64,000 nucleotides of DNA from Sinorhizobium fredii NGR234 (GTDB lineage: Bacteria; Pseudomonadota; Alphaproteobacteria; Rhizobiales; Rhizobiaceae). The notes beneath the pieces are model-generated. The model did no database searches, had not been told where the DNA came from, and saw nothing but the letters and a program-made list of their open reading frames with translations. A program made the position numbers and the translations under genes. Location of the stretch: the NCBI RefSeq assembly GCF_000018545.1, contig NC_012587.1:62001-126000 (forward strand), given 5' to 3'. Below are positions 27,613-36,100 of the stretch, piece after piece (within the stretch, counting starts at the first letter, position 1; the number at the start of each line of letters is the position of its first letter).

Positions 27613-29610
27613 ATGAGAATTCGCGGAAAGATCTACCTGATCGTTGGCATCATGAGCCTGCTGGCGGTCGCCATCACCGGCATGTCGCTGCTGATCGTAT
27701 CGAAGTACAACGACGAGCTCGGCCAATTTCAGAACGCCTCCGAACGAAGCTTCAAGGGCGAGCGCCTCAATCGTCTGGTCACGGCCGTCGTGATGGAATC
27801 GCGCGGGGTCTATGCCGCGCCGACGATCGAAAAGGCGACCCCCTTCGCCGAGGGCATCATCAAGAACCTCGGCAAGATCGACGCGCTGTTGAAGGAGTGG
27901 CGTCCGCTGGTCCCGGCCGACAGGCTGCCGGCCTTCGACGCGGTGGCCAAGCGGGCCGAGGAATTCAAGGCGTTCCGCACGGAAACCGCCCGGCTCGGCC
28001 GCGAAGTCTCGCCGCAGGCCGCCAACGAGCAGGGCAACAACGAAGCCAATCGCGCCAACCGCAAGGCCTTCCAGGCGGAGATCGACGTGGTCGTCGATGC
28101 CGACCGTGAGTCCCTCCAGGCCATCACCGATGGCATCGCCGCCTTCGAAAGGACGGTCGTCCTCATCGTCCTCGGCATCGCCGGCCTCGGCATGGCTGCC
28201 GGTATCGGGACGGCCTTCTATATCGGCACCAATCATCTCAGCCGGCCGATCGTCGATCTGACCGGCAGGATGAAGCTGCTGGCCGGCGGCGACCTCTCCG
28301 TCGACGTGCCCTTTGCCGGGCGCAAGGACGAGATCGGCGACATGGCGGCAGCCGTCGAAGTCTTCAAGCAGAACGGGCTTGCCGTGCGCGAGCTCAATGC
28401 CCAGGAAGCGGCGCTGCGCGAAAAGAGCGCCGACCTGCAGTCGAGCATCGGCATCGTCGTCGCGGCCGCCGCCGCCGGCGACTTCGCCCAGCGTATCGGC
28501 AAGGATTACGACAACGATGACCTGAACCGCTTCGCGGCGAGCGTCAACGAGCTGGTCGGCAGCGTCGACAGCGGCATCGCCGAAACACGGCGGGTGATCG
28601 CCAGCCTGGCGGCAGGCGACCTGACGGAGAGCATGGACGGCAGCTTCCAGGGCGCCTTCGCCGAACTGCAGAAGAATGTCAACGAGACGTTCACGACCCT
28701 GCAGAAGACGATGCGCGAGGTGCGCTCGGCGACGGATTCGATCAACGGCAATGCATCCGAATTGCGTTCGGCCGCCGATGACCTGTCGAAGCGTACCGAG
28801 CAGCAGGCCGCCGCGCTCGAGGAAACCTCAGCCGCCCTCGACGAGATCACCGCGGCGGTGCGCAGCTCGACCGAGCGGGCCCACGAGGCGACCATCATGG
28901 TGACGGAAGCGAAGGAAAACGCCGCCGAATCCGCCTCCGTCGTCCGCAACGCGATCGACGCCATGGGGCGCATCGAGCAGGCCTCCAGCGAAATCGGCCA
29001 GATCACCAACGTCATCGACGAGATAGCCTTCCAGACCAACCTGTTGGCGCTGAACGCGGGCGTTGAGGCGGCACGGGCCGGTGACGCGGGCAAGGGTTTT
29101 GCGGTCGTCGCGCAGGAGGTCCGCGAACTCGCCCAACGCGCCGCCAGCGCCGCCAAGGACATCAAGGGGCTCATCTCCAAGTCGGGCAGCGAAGTGGCGA
29201 CCGGCGTCAAGCTGGTCCAGGCGACGGGCGCCGCGCTCGGCGAGATCGAGACACGGGTGCTGAAGATCAACGACCACATCCATTCGATCGCCACCGCCGC
29301 GCGCGAGCAGTCGACAGGGCTTGGCGAAGTGAGCACCGCCGTCAACCAGATGGATCAGGTGACCCAGCGCAATGCCGCGATGGTCGAGGAGGCGAATGCG
29401 GCGACGCACAAGCTCTCCGCCGAAGCCAACGGTCTCGCCACCCTCATCACCTATTTCAAGGTCGACCGCGAGCCGGCAAGGACCATCACCCCCGCCAGGG
29501 AGACGGCCCGCCCGGTCGCTTCGCCGGCCCGCCGCATGATGGGAACGGTGGCCCGCGCCTTCGGCGGCGGTTCGGCCGCTGCCGCTCGCAGCGATTGGGA
29601 AGAATTCTGA
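27613..29610 (+). CDS. Methyl-accepting chemotaxis protein
   Basis: This 665-residue chemoreceptor has TM1 at about 7-30, a periplasmic helical region (about 31-180), TM2 at about 182-205, HAMP domains (about 205-340, RPIVDLTGRMKLLAGGDLSV and a second LAAGDLTESM), and the cytoplasmic signalling hairpin with EIAFQTNLLALNAGVEAARA at the CheA/CheW-binding tip. It ends in DWEEF, resembling the xWxxF pentapeptide that tethers CheR/CheB in enterobacterial receptors. The ligand is unknown: the periplasmic part is four-helix-bundle-like with no named domain. It is an isolated gene with its own terminator. S. meliloti has several such receptors; I do not assign a specific mcp name. Confidence 0.95.
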   Translation: MRIRGKIYLIVGIMSLLAVAITGMSLLIVSKYNDELGQFQNASERSFKGERLNRLVTAVVMESRGVYAAPTIEKATPFAEGIIKNLGKIDALLKEWRPLVPADRLPAFDAVAKRAEEFKAFRTETARLGREVSPQAANEQGNNEANRANRKAFQAEIDVVVDADRESLQAITDGIAAFERTVVLIVLGIAGLGMAAGIGTAFYIGTNHLSRPIVDLTGRMKLLAGGDLSVDVPFAGRKDEIGDMAAAVEVFKQNGLAVRELNAQEAALREKSADLQSSIGIVVAAAAAGDFAQRIGKDYDNDDLNRFAASVNELVGSVDSGIAETRRVIASLAAGDLTESMDGSFQGAFAELQKNVNETFTTLQKTMREVRSATDSINGNASELRSAADDLSKRTEQQAAALEETSAALDEITAAVRSSTERAHEATIMVTEAKENAAESASVVRNAIDAMGRIEQASSEIGQITNVIDEIAFQTNLLALNAGVEAARAGDAGKGFAVVAQEVRELAQRAASAAKDIKGLISKSGSEVATGVKLVQATGAALGEIETRVLKINDHIHSIATAAREQSTGLGEVSTAVNQMDQVTQRNAAMVEEANAATHKLSAEANGLATLITYFKVDREPARTITPARETARPVASPARRMMGTVARAFGGGSAAAARSDWEEF

Positions 29611-29644
29611 TCATCAGCTCGGCAAAACCCGAGCAGAATCAACG

Positions 29645-29673
29645 AGCCCGCCGGCCGCTGCCGGCGGGCTTTG
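29645..29673 (+). terminator. Hairpin terminator after the chemoreceptor gene
   Basis: An 11-bp perfect GC-rich stem AGCCCGCCGGC / GCCGGCGGGCT with a CGCT loop is followed by TTTG, 34 bases after the stop. The T-run is short, so efficiency is uncertain. Confidence 0.7.
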
Positions 29674-29804
29674 CCGTCTCACGGCAACGTGAGTTGCCAT
29701 TGCCGTCCGTTCACGCTGTCGTTTAAGGGCGCGACCATTCTTTACTGGTCGGCGGTCAGGAGTCCTTCTAAATCAAGGAGTAAGTCACGCCGAAAGCAAA
29801 GTTC

Positions 29805-30602
29805 ATGAGCCATGGTGTCAGCAACGGGGCGGAAGAAAAAACGGCCCTGCGCGCCCGCCCGGGCCGGGACGAGCGCGTATCCGGAGGTGGCCGGTCGCTC
29901 TGGCGGGCCGTGCCTCTTGCGCTGCTCATCGCAGGCGGACTGGCTTTCTACGCCCTCGGGCTGCAGCACCATGTTTCGCTGTCGGCGCTCGTCCGTCATC
30001 AGGAAGCGCTGAGTCTCCATGTCGACGCCTTTCCCGTCCGCTCCGTCCTGGTTTTCTTTTTTGCCTATGTCGCGGCGGTGGTCTTCTCGATCCCGGCGGC
30101 ATCGGTGCTGACGATGTCCGCCGGATTTCTGTTCGGACCTTTCCTCGGCGGCACGATCACGGTCCTCGCCGCGACGCTGGGGTCGAGCCTCCTGTTTCTC
30201 GCCGCGCGCGGCGTCCTTAGCGATCTCTTGCGAAGGCGGGCCGGACGCTTTTTGGAGCGTCTCGCTGAAGGATTTCGGCGCAATGCGTTTCTCTACCTGC
30301 TGATCTTGCGCCTGGCGCCGATCTTTCCGTTCTTTATCGTCAATATCGCGCCCGCCTTCTTCGACGTGAAGCTGCGTACCTTCGTCGCTGCGACTCTCAT
30401 CGGCATCGTTCCGGCAACCTTCGCCTATGCGTGGCTGGGCTGCGGGCTCGATGACGTGATCGAGCGGGCGGGCGAGAGCGGCCACGCGCTGGCGCTTTCC
30501 GATTTTGCCACGAAGGAAATTTCGCTGGCCCTCCTCGCTCTGGCGCTGTTTGCGGCATTGCCTCTGGCTTACAGGCTACTACAGTCACGTCGACAAGGCT
30601 GA
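29805..30602 (+). CDS. TVP38/TMEM64 family (DedA-like) membrane protein
   Basis: This 265-residue integral membrane protein has the VTT domain: FPVRSVLVFFFAYVAAVVFS, IPAASVLTMSAGFLFGPFLG (about 100-119), then the re-entrant region LRLAPIFPFFIVNIAPAFF. Family members are putative lipid scramblases or transporters. It lies 18 bases before a mercuric-reductase-like flavoprotein, a pairing seen in many bacteria. The ATG at 29805 has a poor ribosome site; the nearest AAGGAG is 24 bases upstream. Confidence 0.88.
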   Translation: MSHGVSNGAEEKTALRARPGRDERVSGGGRSLWRAVPLALLIAGGLAFYALGLQHHVSLSALVRHQEALSLHVDAFPVRSVLVFFFAYVAAVVFSIPAASVLTMSAGFLFGPFLGGTITVLAATLGSSLLFLAARGVLSDLLRRRAGRFLERLAEGFRRNAFLYLLILRLAPIFPFFIVNIAPAFFDVKLRTFVAATLIGIVPATFAYAWLGCGLDDVIERAGESGHALALSDFATKEISLALLALALFAALPLAYRLLQSRRQG

Positions 30603-30620
30603 CGGCGAAAAGGGCGCGGC

Positions 30621-32045
30621 GTGGGAGAGATACGCAATCCGGACATCTGCGTGATCGGCGGCGGGGCTGCCGGCCTGTCGGTCGCCGCCGGTGCGGCCGC
30701 CTTCGGTGTGCCCGTCGTTCTCGTCGAACGGGGCAGGATGGGCGGCGATTGCCTGAACTACGGCTGCGTGCCGTCGAAGGCGCTGATCGCGGCGGCAAGG
30801 CAGGCGCAGGCGATGCGCCAGGCCGGCGCGTTCGGCCTGGTGGCGGCGGAGCCGTTCATCGACGGCGAAAGGTTGCAGGCTCGCATCCGCTCGGTGATCG
30901 AGGGCATCGCGGCGCATGATTCCGTCGAGCGCTTCTCGGGCCTCGGCGTGGAGGTGATCCAGGAAACGGCTCGCTTCCTTGATGACCGGACGGTCGCCGC
31001 CGGCACGTACCTCATTCGCGCCCGGCGCTTCGTCATCGCCACGGGCTCCTCGCCGGCTGTTCCGCCGATCGCCGGATTGGCGGAGGTGCCGTATCTTACC
31101 AACGAATCGCTGTTCGAGTTCACGCCCTTGCCGCGCCATCTCGTCGTCGTCGGTGCAGGGCCGTTCGGTCTCGAGATGGCGCAGGCCCATTGCCGGCTGG
31201 GGGCCCGCGTGACTGTCGTCGAAAGGGCCGATGCGCTTTCGAAGGAGGACACGGAACTGAAGGCGATCGTGCTCGATGCCATCAGAACCGAAGGCACGGC
31301 TCTCCACGAACGGACGACCATTCGCTCGATCGAGCGCGATGGCGACGGGGTCCGGCTGCACTGCGTGGATAAGAAAGGAGGATTCGATATCGAAGGCAGC
31401 GACCTGTTGCTCGCCACCGGCCGTACCGGGAATCATGCAGCGCTGGACCTCGGCGCCGCGGGCATTCGTCACGACGCGGAGCGGATCCACGTCGGCGCCG
31501 ACCTGCGGACGAGCAACCGCCGCGTCTATGCGATCGGCGACGCGGCGGGCGGTCTGCAGTTCACGCACGCGGCGAACTATCACGCGCGGCTCGTCCTGCA
31601 GCAGATCCTCTTTCGTCTGCCGGGGCGCGAAACCCGGAAAATCGTCCCCCGGGTCACCTTCACGGACCCTGAGATTGCCCAGGTCGGGGCGACGGAGGAA
31701 GAGGCGCGCGCAAGCTTCGGCACGGTCGAAGTGGTTCGCTCGGATCTGTCGGGAAGCGATCGGGCCCGAACGGATGGGCTGGACCGGGGAATGATCAAGA
31801 TCGTGGTCGGTCGTGGCGGGCGTATTCTGGGCGCCGGTATCGCCGGTGCCGCGGCGGGCGAGATGATCAACCTCTGGGCCTTTGCCATTGCCAACCGGCT
31901 GACGCTCAAGAATTTTCGCGATTATGTCGCGCCCTATCCAACCCTTTCCGAGATTGGAAAACAGGCGGCGATCTCCTATTATTCCCCGATGGTGCGAAAT
32001 CGCTTCGTTCGCTCTGCGATCGGCATTCTACGGCGTTTCGGCTGA
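30621..32045 (+). CDS. Pyridine nucleotide-disulfide oxidoreductase (mercuric reductase / lipoamide dehydrogenase-like)
   Basis: This 474-residue FAD enzyme has the N-terminal GGGAAGLSVAAG nucleotide loop, the redox-active disulfide GGDCLNYGCVPSK (Cys-x4-Cys), a GAGPFGLEMAQ NADH-binding loop, YAIGDAAGG for FAD, and a dimerisation domain at 340-460. The C-terminal His-Glu pair typical of lipoamide dehydrogenase is not evident, and no vicinal C-terminal cysteines of mercuric reductase are present, so the substrate is open. It starts with GTG 18 bases after the TVP38 gene and is followed 21 bases later by a histidine kinase: likely a three-gene operon. Confidence 0.9.
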   Translation: MGEIRNPDICVIGGGAAGLSVAAGAAAFGVPVVLVERGRMGGDCLNYGCVPSKALIAAARQAQAMRQAGAFGLVAAEPFIDGERLQARIRSVIEGIAAHDSVERFSGLGVEVIQETARFLDDRTVAAGTYLIRARRFVIATGSSPAVPPIAGLAEVPYLTNESLFEFTPLPRHLVVVGAGPFGLEMAQAHCRLGARVTVVERADALSKEDTELKAIVLDAIRTEGTALHERTTIRSIERDGDGVRLHCVDKKGGFDIEGSDLLLATGRTGNHAALDLGAAGIRHDAERIHVGADLRTSNRRVYAIGDAAGGLQFTHAANYHARLVLQQILFRLPGRETRKIVPRVTFTDPEIAQVGATEEEARASFGTVEVVRSDLSGSDRARTDGLDRGMIKIVVGRGGRILGAGIAGAAAGEMINLWAFAIANRLTLKNFRDYVAPYPTLSEIGKQAAISYYSPMVRNRFVRSAIGILRRFG

Positions 32046-32066
32046 GGGCAGGGAATATCACGGGTC

Positions 32067-33548
32067 ATGGTAGAAGACGCACGTCCGGCCAATGAGAGTG
32101 CGCCGCCGCGAGCGGCCGTCGGATTTCTGCGCGGGCTCTCCGGCAAGCTCCTGCTGCTGACGATCGCCTTCGTCATGCTGGCGGAGGTGCTGATCTTCGT
32201 GCCCTCCGTCGCCAACATGCGGATCCGCTGGCTCGAGGACCGGCTGAACACCGTGGCGGCCGCCGCCGTCGTCGTCGACGGGCTGCAGAATATCGAGCTG
32301 CCGCGCGCCGTGCAGCGTGAGACGCTGATGGCGACCGGCACCAAGGCGATCGTCATCCGCCGCAAGGATGCGTCGCGGATGATCGCGACCGTCGACATGC
32401 CGCCTCAGATCGACGGCGAATACGACGTCGCCAATTTCACCGCCCTCGGCGCGATCCGCGACGCCTTCGATACGCTGCTTTTCGGCGGCACCCGCATCAT
32501 GCGGGTCTATGGACCGCTCGGCGAGAGCGAAGCGACGATCGAACTGGTGATGAAGGATGCGAGCCTGCGCAAGGCCATGCTCGTCTATTCGCGCAATGTC
32601 TTCCTGCTGTCGATCGTCATTTCGCTGATCACGGCGGCGCTGATCTTCCTCGCCATCAACCGCATGCTGATCGTGCCGATCAAGCGCCTGACGACGAGCA
32701 TGCAGGAATTTTCCGACGAGCCGTCCAGTCCGGAACGGGTCCTCGTGCCGCCGGACGGCGGCGACGAGCTGGCGCTCGCCGGCCAGCACCTCGCCAGCAT
32801 GCAGCGCGAGTTGCAGAAGACCTTGAAGCAGCAGAAAAGCCTTGCCGAACTCGGCCTTGCCGTTTCGAAGATCAACCACGACATGCGCAACATCCTGTCC
32901 TCGGCCCAGCTCATCTCGGACCGGCTGGCCGATGTCGACGATCCGGTCGTCAAGCGCTTCGCGCCGACGCTGCTGAGGACCATCGACCGCGCCGTCGGCT
33001 ATACGCAGGAGGTCCTCTCCTATGGGCGGACCGCCGAGGCCGAACCGCATCGCCGCTTCGTGGCGCTTCGCCCGCTGGTCCAGGATGTCGGCGAGCTGCT
33101 GGCGGTCGATCGCCAGGGCGGCATCGAATTCGATGTCCAGGTCCGCGACGACATCATGGTCGATGCGGACAGCGAGCAGCTTTTCCGCGTCGTGCACAAT
33201 ATCTGCCGCAATGCAGTCCAGGCACTGACGAACCACCAGCCCGACGACGGCCGCCCGGCGATGATTTCCGTCTCGGCCGTCCGGACGGGCAGCGTCGTGA
33301 CGATTTCGATCGAGGATACCGGCCCGGGCATGCCGGCCAAGGCACGCGAAAATCTCTTCGCCGCTTTCCGCGGCTCGGCGCGCTCCGGCGGCACCGGGCT
33401 CGGTCTCGCGATCGCTCGCGAACTGGTGCTCGCCCATGGCGGCACGATTGCGCTGGTCGAAAAGCCGACGCCCGGCACGCTGTTTCGCATCGAGCTTCCG
33501 GACCGCCCGGTGCGGCTCGACGCCTTCCGCGCCAAGGGCCGCTCGTGA
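32067..33548 (+). CDS. Orphan membrane sensor histidine kinase
   Basis: This 493-residue kinase has TM1 at about 26-46, a periplasmic sensor of about 125 residues, TM2 at about 177-197, a HAMP linker, and an H-box KINHDMRNILSS with phospho-acceptor His271. The ATPase domain contains NICRNAVQAL (N box), EDTGPGMP (G1), and GGTGLGLAIAREL (G2). No response regulator lies nearby. The gene follows the TVP38 and disulfide-reductase genes in one direction, so the signal may relate to membrane or redox state; this is inference. Confidence 0.92.
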   Translation: MVEDARPANESAPPRAAVGFLRGLSGKLLLLTIAFVMLAEVLIFVPSVANMRIRWLEDRLNTVAAAAVVVDGLQNIELPRAVQRETLMATGTKAIVIRRKDASRMIATVDMPPQIDGEYDVANFTALGAIRDAFDTLLFGGTRIMRVYGPLGESEATIELVMKDASLRKAMLVYSRNVFLLSIVISLITAALIFLAINRMLIVPIKRLTTSMQEFSDEPSSPERVLVPPDGGDELALAGQHLASMQRELQKTLKQQKSLAELGLAVSKINHDMRNILSSAQLISDRLADVDDPVVKRFAPTLLRTIDRAVGYTQEVLSYGRTAEAEPHRRFVALRPLVQDVGELLAVDRQGGIEFDVQVRDDIMVDADSEQLFRVVHNICRNAVQALTNHQPDDGRPAMISVSAVRTGSVVTISIEDTGPGMPAKARENLFAAFRGSARSGGTGLGLAIARELVLAHGGTIALVEKPTPGTLFRIELPDRPVRLDAFRAKGRS

Positions 33549-33636
33549 ATCCTCGCTTGCAGCGGCCTCGTTGCCGGACCGCGCGTTTCGGCGCGCCACC
33601 GTCGTCGCAAAAATAAAGTTTTTTGCCGAAAGGCGC

Positions 33637-33664
33637 TTGCAATCGCCGAAAGGACCCTTTAGAG
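33637..33664 (+). promoter_or_regulatory. Possible promoter of tRNA-Arg
   Basis: TTGCAA (33637-33642) and a TTTAGAG (33658-33664) with 15-16 base spacing lie about 37 bases before the tRNA. It is a weak match and is placed by position. Confidence 0.35.
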
Positions 33665-33700
33665 GATCGCCACGCAAGCGGTGGTCACCGCTTCAGGCAC

Positions 33701-33777
33701 GCACCCGTAGCTCAGCTGGATAGAGCACCAGACTACGAATCTGGGGGTCAGGAGTTCGAATCTCTTCGGGTGCGCCA
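33701..33777 (+). tRNA. tRNA-Arg (anticodon ACG)
   Basis: The 77-base gene folds as a cloverleaf: acceptor GCACCCG (33701-33707) pairs with CGGGTGC (33767-33773), the D arm is AGCTCAGCTGGATAGAGC, the anticodon stem CCAGA/TCTGG encloses loop CTACGAA with anticodon ACG at 33735-33737, and the T arm has GTTCGAATC. The discriminator is G and CCA is encoded. A34 is normally deaminated to inosine, so it reads CGU/CGC/CGA. Confidence 0.98.
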
Positions 33778-33863
33778 CTTCTTTCCAATTTAAAGCCGCG
33801 CACCAAGTGCAGTGTCACGGAACCGGTCCGACACCGGTAGCCGATCAAGCGCGTTGGGCCTCA

Positions 33864-34334
33864 TCAGCCCGGATGGCTGAAGCGGGCCACCTGCGCATCC
33901 CTCGTCAGGTTGCGGAAGCTGGTTCCACTCATGTGCACCAGCGTTCGGTGGTCGCCGCCCTCGAAATAGACGTCGTTGGCCTTGTCGAGGCTCTCGTCGA
34001 GGATGACCGGCACGCCATAGGCCGATCCGATGGGCGGCACCGCGCCGATCTCGCAATCGGAAAAGAGCGTGCTGACCTCCTCCTCGGAGGCAAGGCCCAG
34101 ACGCCTGTTCATGACATCCTGCAGCGTCGAGAGCTCGACCCGGTGCGTGGCCGGCACGACGGCAAGCACGTAGCCCATCTCGTGGTGCACGACCACGGAT
34201 TTGGCCAGCCGGTTGCCGGGAACGTGGGCGGCCTCTGCGGTCTGGCTGGTCGTTGCGGTACGGTGGTGAGGGACGGTATCGTAGTCGATCCCCTCGGTCT
34301 CGATATAGTGCTGGAGTTTCCTTGCGATCGTCAT
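33864..34334 (-). CDS. YbaK/ProX-type aminoacyl-tRNA deacylase
   Basis: This 156-residue YbaK-domain protein is expected to hydrolyse mischarged tRNA (for example Cys- or Ala-tRNA-Pro). Recognisable parts are the start ARKLQHYIETEGIDYDTVPH, the lysine-containing LAKSVVVHH segment (family catalytic Lys), and EIGAVPPIGSAYGVPVILDE near 95-114, with the family GxxxP loop. It is convergent with tRNA-Arg (86-base gap). Substrate specificity cannot be read from sequence alone. Confidence 0.88.
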   Translation of the reverse strand: MTIARKLQHYIETEGIDYDTVPHHRTATTSQTAEAAHVPGNRLAKSVVVHHEMGYVLAVVPATHRVELSTLQDVMNRRLGLASEEEVSTLFSDCEIGAVPPIGSAYGVPVILDESLDKANDVYFEGGDHRTLVHMSGTSFRNLTRDAQVARFSHPG

Positions 34335-34497
34335 CGTAGGCGTCCCTTCTGTTGAGCAGTGACGCAGAAAAAGATCATTCTGCTCTGATCGTCTGCGGAG
34401 TCAACGATGAATGGCCGCAGGCAATTGCGGCCGTGCGCTCGTTTCAGAGAACTCGCAGCGCGCGCCGTGCATTGGCGAAGAGGCGGCTCGTCACATC

Positions 34498-35679
34498 TCA
34501 CCGCGACCCGAGTTCCGCGTCGCCGTCGAAATTGAACACCGCTCGAACGCTGAAGATGTGGGCGGTCTCGTCGGCGTCGCGCGCAACCGTGTAGGCGGCG
34601 GCGAATTCCCAACCTTCGAGTGATGTGCCTTCCCGGGGCTCGTAGATGGCTTCGAAATCGGCAAGGTGCTCGCGCCTGTCCGGTTCCCCCGCAACGAGAT
34701 TCAGTTGTTGCGTATAGCTCGCAACATAAGTCACCGGCTCCAGTTCAAGTGCCGCGGAGCCCGTGAGGAGCAAGGCATCGTCGGAGCCGCCGTCGAAATG
34801 CCGGAGATAAGCGGTCTCGCCGAGCAATCTGAGCGTCATTTCGTCCAGTTCCAGGCTCGTCGTCGCGGCGGCCAGATAGCCGACTTCGTCGCCAGGACTG
34901 TCTTCTGTGTCTTCGCCGCTCTGCGCTCCGGCGGCCTGATACCGGATGCCGAGCCTGTACCCGAAATCACCCTCCAGATAGCAATCGATCGGTTCCGACC
35001 CCCGGCAGCCGTCAAGTGTCATCGAGAAGGAGGACAGGCCATCGGTATTGCCGGCGCCGCCATCGGACAATCTCGTCCGGCCGCGTCGGGTGAAGAGGGA
35101 ATTGCCGAGGACCGACCGGTCGGTCGTAAAGGCAGTCGCCGCCAGGACCTGCTCCATGCCAAGGCCGCCGAAGTCAAGCACGACCTCGGCGCCAAGGCGC
35201 TCGTCCGCGTCGATATCCGAGACCAACTCGGTGGCGTTGATCCCCGGCGCGACCTCGCTCGCAAGGCTGAAGATCGTGTCGAATTTTCCGGCCCTTATGG
35301 TGGCGGGACCCGTTGCGACGGCGGTGTAGAGTTCGGCCAGGTAGGTCCCGATGCCTTGAAAGACCGCATTCTCGCCGGCTTCCGGCTCGACGACCTGCTC
35401 GGTGATGATGGAGGCGACGAAGCGGAGATTGTCGGTTGGTGCCAGGAACAGGTCAACGGTGATCGTCGGTTCCAGTTCGTCGGACTTCAGCAAGGAGGGG
35501 TCGGCGGCAAACACCCAGTCGTTCTGGAGTTCGGCCGTAACCTCATAGCCTGCACAGGGCGCAGTGCAGTCTTCGGCAAGGATCGGCAGACGGTCTTCGG
35601 CCATGGCTGCAACCGGGAACGCCAGCAACACGGCACCGGTGCGAGCCACGGCGAGACGGCGCATATGGATCCTTGTCAT
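34498..35679 (-). CDS. Secreted beta-barrel (porin-like) outer-membrane protein of unknown family
   Basis: This 393-residue protein has a signal peptide (MRRLAVARTGAVLLAFPVAA, cut near AMA-ED) and a body of alternating amphipathic strands rich in Gly, Asp and aromatics (YEVTAELQNDWVFAADP, LEPTITVDLFLAPTDNLRFV, ATIRAGKFDTIFSLA), ending in a strand with terminal AVFNFDGDAEL. The alternating pattern suggests an outer-membrane barrel, but I recognise no porin family. A disulfide is likely between the close cysteines in EDCTAPC. ATG 35679 is preceded by GAAGGG; ATG 35664 is an alternative. It is read divergently from the DUF4114 gene across 421 bases. Confidence 0.7.
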   Translation of the reverse strand: MTRIHMRRLAVARTGAVLLAFPVAAMAEDRLPILAEDCTAPCAGYEVTAELQNDWVFAADPSLLKSDELEPTITVDLFLAPTDNLRFVASIITEQVVEPEAGENAVFQGIGTYLAELYTAVATGPATIRAGKFDTIFSLASEVAPGINATELVSDIDADERLGAEVVLDFGGLGMEQVLAATAFTTDRSVLGNSLFTRRGRTRLSDGGAGNTDGLSSFSMTLDGCRGSEPIDCYLEGDFGYRLGIRYQAAGAQSGEDTEDSPGDEVGYLAAATTSLELDEMTLRLLGETAYLRHFDGGSDDALLLTGSAALELEPVTYVASYTQQLNLVAGEPDRREHLADFEAIYEPREGTSLEGWEFAAAYTVARDADETAHIFSVRAVFNFDGDAELGSR

Positions 35680-36100
35680 CCCTTCGCCCCGACCGCGCGC
35701 CAAGGCGCTAGCCGGAACGCGCGGGCGAGACTGCCGCGAGCGGACTTGCCCTCTGGCGAAGAACTGGAAATCCGCATGGCCATTATCCCGTTTGCCTGCC
35801 AAGACCATAGCCGAAGATTTCGTTGGCACCAACGCCGGTACGGGCCTTCAGGCATCCGGTCAAGGTCTTCCCCTTGGCGGCCAACGGACCGGTTGCGGGA
35901 CATGCCGGTCTCCGATGCCTGGGCTCATCGAGCTGCCGCCCATCTCACATCCGTAAGACGGTTTGCCCAGCGCTTTGAACGGCCAACTCTTTTCCGCATC
36001 ACGCCTGCCGGATTCCCGTGAGGCGATCACGACAGCATGCTCATGCGGTGGAGCGGCAGGCTGGAGCCGACCGCGGAGCAGCTACCTCGGAGGACTTGCC
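35680..36100. other. 421-base divergent gap before the DUF4114 gene
   Basis: No gene, no tRNA-like fold and no strong promoter hexamers were found. Frames crossing it lack ribosome sites and family similarity. CCGGTC (near 35857) and GACCGG (near 35888) form a loose dyad that may be chance. The region probably holds the promoters of the two divergent genes. Confidence 0.4.

Noticed and set aside
33701..34500. tRNA-Arg as integration site for a genomic island covering 34-38 kb
   Set aside because: No repeat of the tRNA 3' end was seen downstream and there is no integrase gene in the window.
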